Of a stretch of DNA of 64,000 bases, positions 63,030-64,000 are shown one piece after another (within the stretch, counting starts at the first letter, position 1; every line of letters starts with the position of its first letter). Below the pieces are notes generated by a model. It saw nothing but the letters and a program-made list of their open reading frames with translations, was not told where the DNA came from and did no database searches. The DNA is from Paraburkholderia polaris. GTDB taxonomy: Bacteria > Pseudomonadota > Gammaproteobacteria > Burkholderiales > Burkholderiaceae. Made by a program: the position numbers and the translations under genes. The DNA lies in NCBI RefSeq assembly GCF_012927345.1, contig NZ_JABBGJ010000039.1, positions 1 to 64,000 of the forward strand, read 5' to 3'.

Positions 63030-64000
63030 TTAATCGCGCAGGTTGTCTGACGTGCTCTGCGCGTGGCCGGCCAGAACATCCACCTGAGGCAATGCAGCGG
63101 GCGCCATGTCACGGACGATGTCGTAGAAGTTCATCCGCATCAGGCGTTGGGCGCGGCGGATCAGTAGCGGCGCCGGATGACTCGGCTCCGCCTGCTCCAA
63201 ATACAGGCACGCATCCTCCAGCGCGAGCATGACGGACTCGCGCGAGCCAATTGGCGCCCGCTCGCCAGGCCCGCGACAATCATTTGCGACGATGGACCGG
63301 GCTTGTTCCACGAGCGGCCTAGTGCCACCCGCAGCCTGCGGAGCGTGCTCGCGTGACGCAAGAATCGCCCGCTGCACCGTCTCTAACGGGGTCTCCACCG
63401 CGCTTGCGGACGGAACCCAGGAGATGTCGAGCCTGGTGGCGATCTGCTGGCGGATTCGGTCGATCGAATCGAGCAGTTGCGGAACAGCGGTCAGTTGGGT
63501 TTGCTCGGCGGCGAGCGCCGCACATAGCGCCGCTTTCTGAATACCGCCGGACGAGGGGTGGTTTTTCGCCGCGGCCGTGGGATTGCTTTCGAGAATCGCC
63601 GCAGCCTCGCGCAACGATAGACCACCGGATGCCAGGCGCAGCAAGATGGCGTCGCGAGCGGCGCGTCCAGCGCCCTTCGGGTCGGTCAACGCCGCGATGG
63701 CGTTGACACGGACCAGCGGATCGAACTCGCCGGCGATCCGCAACTGTGGATGGACGTCCTCCCATTGCTGCTCTAGCGTTTCAGCGGCGAGCGCCAGACC
63801 TTTTGCGTAACCGGGCAAACCGTCGATCTCCGTCCATGCCTGCGTCAACAGAGCGATGATCCGCAAATCGACGCTGCGTCCAAGCAGCTCGACGGCCAGT
63901 GTTTCGACGTGCCGCCAGTCGGGGGCCACGGCGGGAATCAGGGCGTCGCCGAATTGCTGCTCGCGGACGCCCGTCGCCGCTTGCTGCAATGCCGTGAATG
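63030..64000 (-). CDS. tssA: T6SS protein TssA (partial, 5' end beyond the window)
   Basis: About 323 residues are visible. The N-terminal ImpA_N domain is cut by the window edge: the frame is still open at 64000, and the visible start FTALQQAATGVREQQFGDAL is the middle of this domain. The PDWRHVETLAVELL and DLRIIALLTQAW segments follow. The C-terminal part (about 220-320, DACLYLEQAEPSHPAPLLIRR) fits the short class of TssA, which acts at the baseplate and sheath end. It is the first T6SS gene in the window. Confidence 0.92.
   Translation of the reverse strand, partial: FTALQQAATGVREQQFGDALIPAVAPDWRHVETLAVELLGRSVDLRIIALLTQAWTEIDGLPGYAKGLALAAETLEQQWEDVHPQLRIAGEFDPLVRVNAIAALTDPKGAGRAARDAILLRLASGGLSLREAAAILESNPTAAAKNHPSSGGIQKAALCAALAAEQTQLTAVPQLLDSIDRIRQQIATRLDISWVPSASAVETPLETVQRAILASREHAPQAAGGTRPLVEQARSIVANDCRGPGERAPIGSRESVMLALEDACLYLEQAEPSHPAPLLIRRAQRLMRMNFYDIVRDMAPAALPQVDVLAGHAQSTSDNLRD

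Noticed and set aside
62418..64000. A possible CRISPR or tRNA near the right edge
   Set aside because: No spaced identical repeats and no cloverleaf were found; the whole stretch is tssB and tssA coding sequence.
41425..64000. The T6SS operon as a recently acquired island
   Set aside because: No transposase, integrase, tRNA gene or flanking direct repeat is visible, and base composition and codon style look like those of the neighbouring chromosome.

Overview
The window looks like a chromosome segment of a Burkholderia sensu lato species, most likely Paraburkholderia. The basis is the high-GC coding style, the betaproteobacterial division/cell-wall (dcw) cluster followed by a peroxiredoxin, lpxC, a DUF721 gene and secA, a Burkholderia-type trimeric porin, and the pilBCD-coaE-zapD-yacG block. 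The genus is my inference from gene content and protein similarity; no database search was possible.

Layout. Positions 1-316 are the 3' end of a ribosomal RNA operon (23S-5S spacer, 5S gene, terminator). Positions 571-8187 carry metabolic and envelope genes: an M20 amidohydrolase, a molybdopterin oxidoreductase, fadD, a porin and coq7. Positions 8461-26120 are a complete dcw cluster, mraZ-rsmH-ftsL-ftsI-murE-murF-mraY-murD-ftsW-murG-murC-ddl-ftsQ-ftsA-ftsZ. It runs on the + strand with many 4-base ATGA stop/start overlaps, so the peptidoglycan precursor enzymes and the divisome proteins are probably translated in a coupled way. A promoter with four 10-bp-phased MraZ-type repeats and a leader hairpin precede mraZ. 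Positions 26369-34471 hold a peroxiredoxin, lpxC, a convergent DUF721 (DciA-like) gene, secA, argJ, a DUF815 ATPase and mutT. Positions 34565-41328, on the - strand, hold yacG, zapD, coaE, pilD, pilC, pilB and a CorC/HlyC-type membrane protein.

Positions 41425-64000 (- strand) are one type VI secretion (T6SS) operon, read from the window's right end: tssA (5' end cut by the window), tssB, tssC, hcp, tssE, tssF, tssG, vgrG, a DUF2169-pentapeptide protein, a pentapeptide protein, a DUF3540 protein, a PAAR-like DUF4150 protein, tssJ, tssK, tssL (with an OmpA domain), tssM and an FHA gene. No tssH/clpV, toxin or immunity gene is visible here. The five genes between tssG and tssJ look like a spike-assembly and effector-loading module.

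The most notable observations are in the T6SS operon. tssF is split by a frameshift at a run of five G residues. The DUF3540 protein carries twenty 9-bp repeats encoding an x-Glu-Arg tract. VgrG ends in octad and then heptad repeats. tssJ and tssL also carry short in-frame repeats. The FHA protein stops where its usual C-terminal domain should begin.
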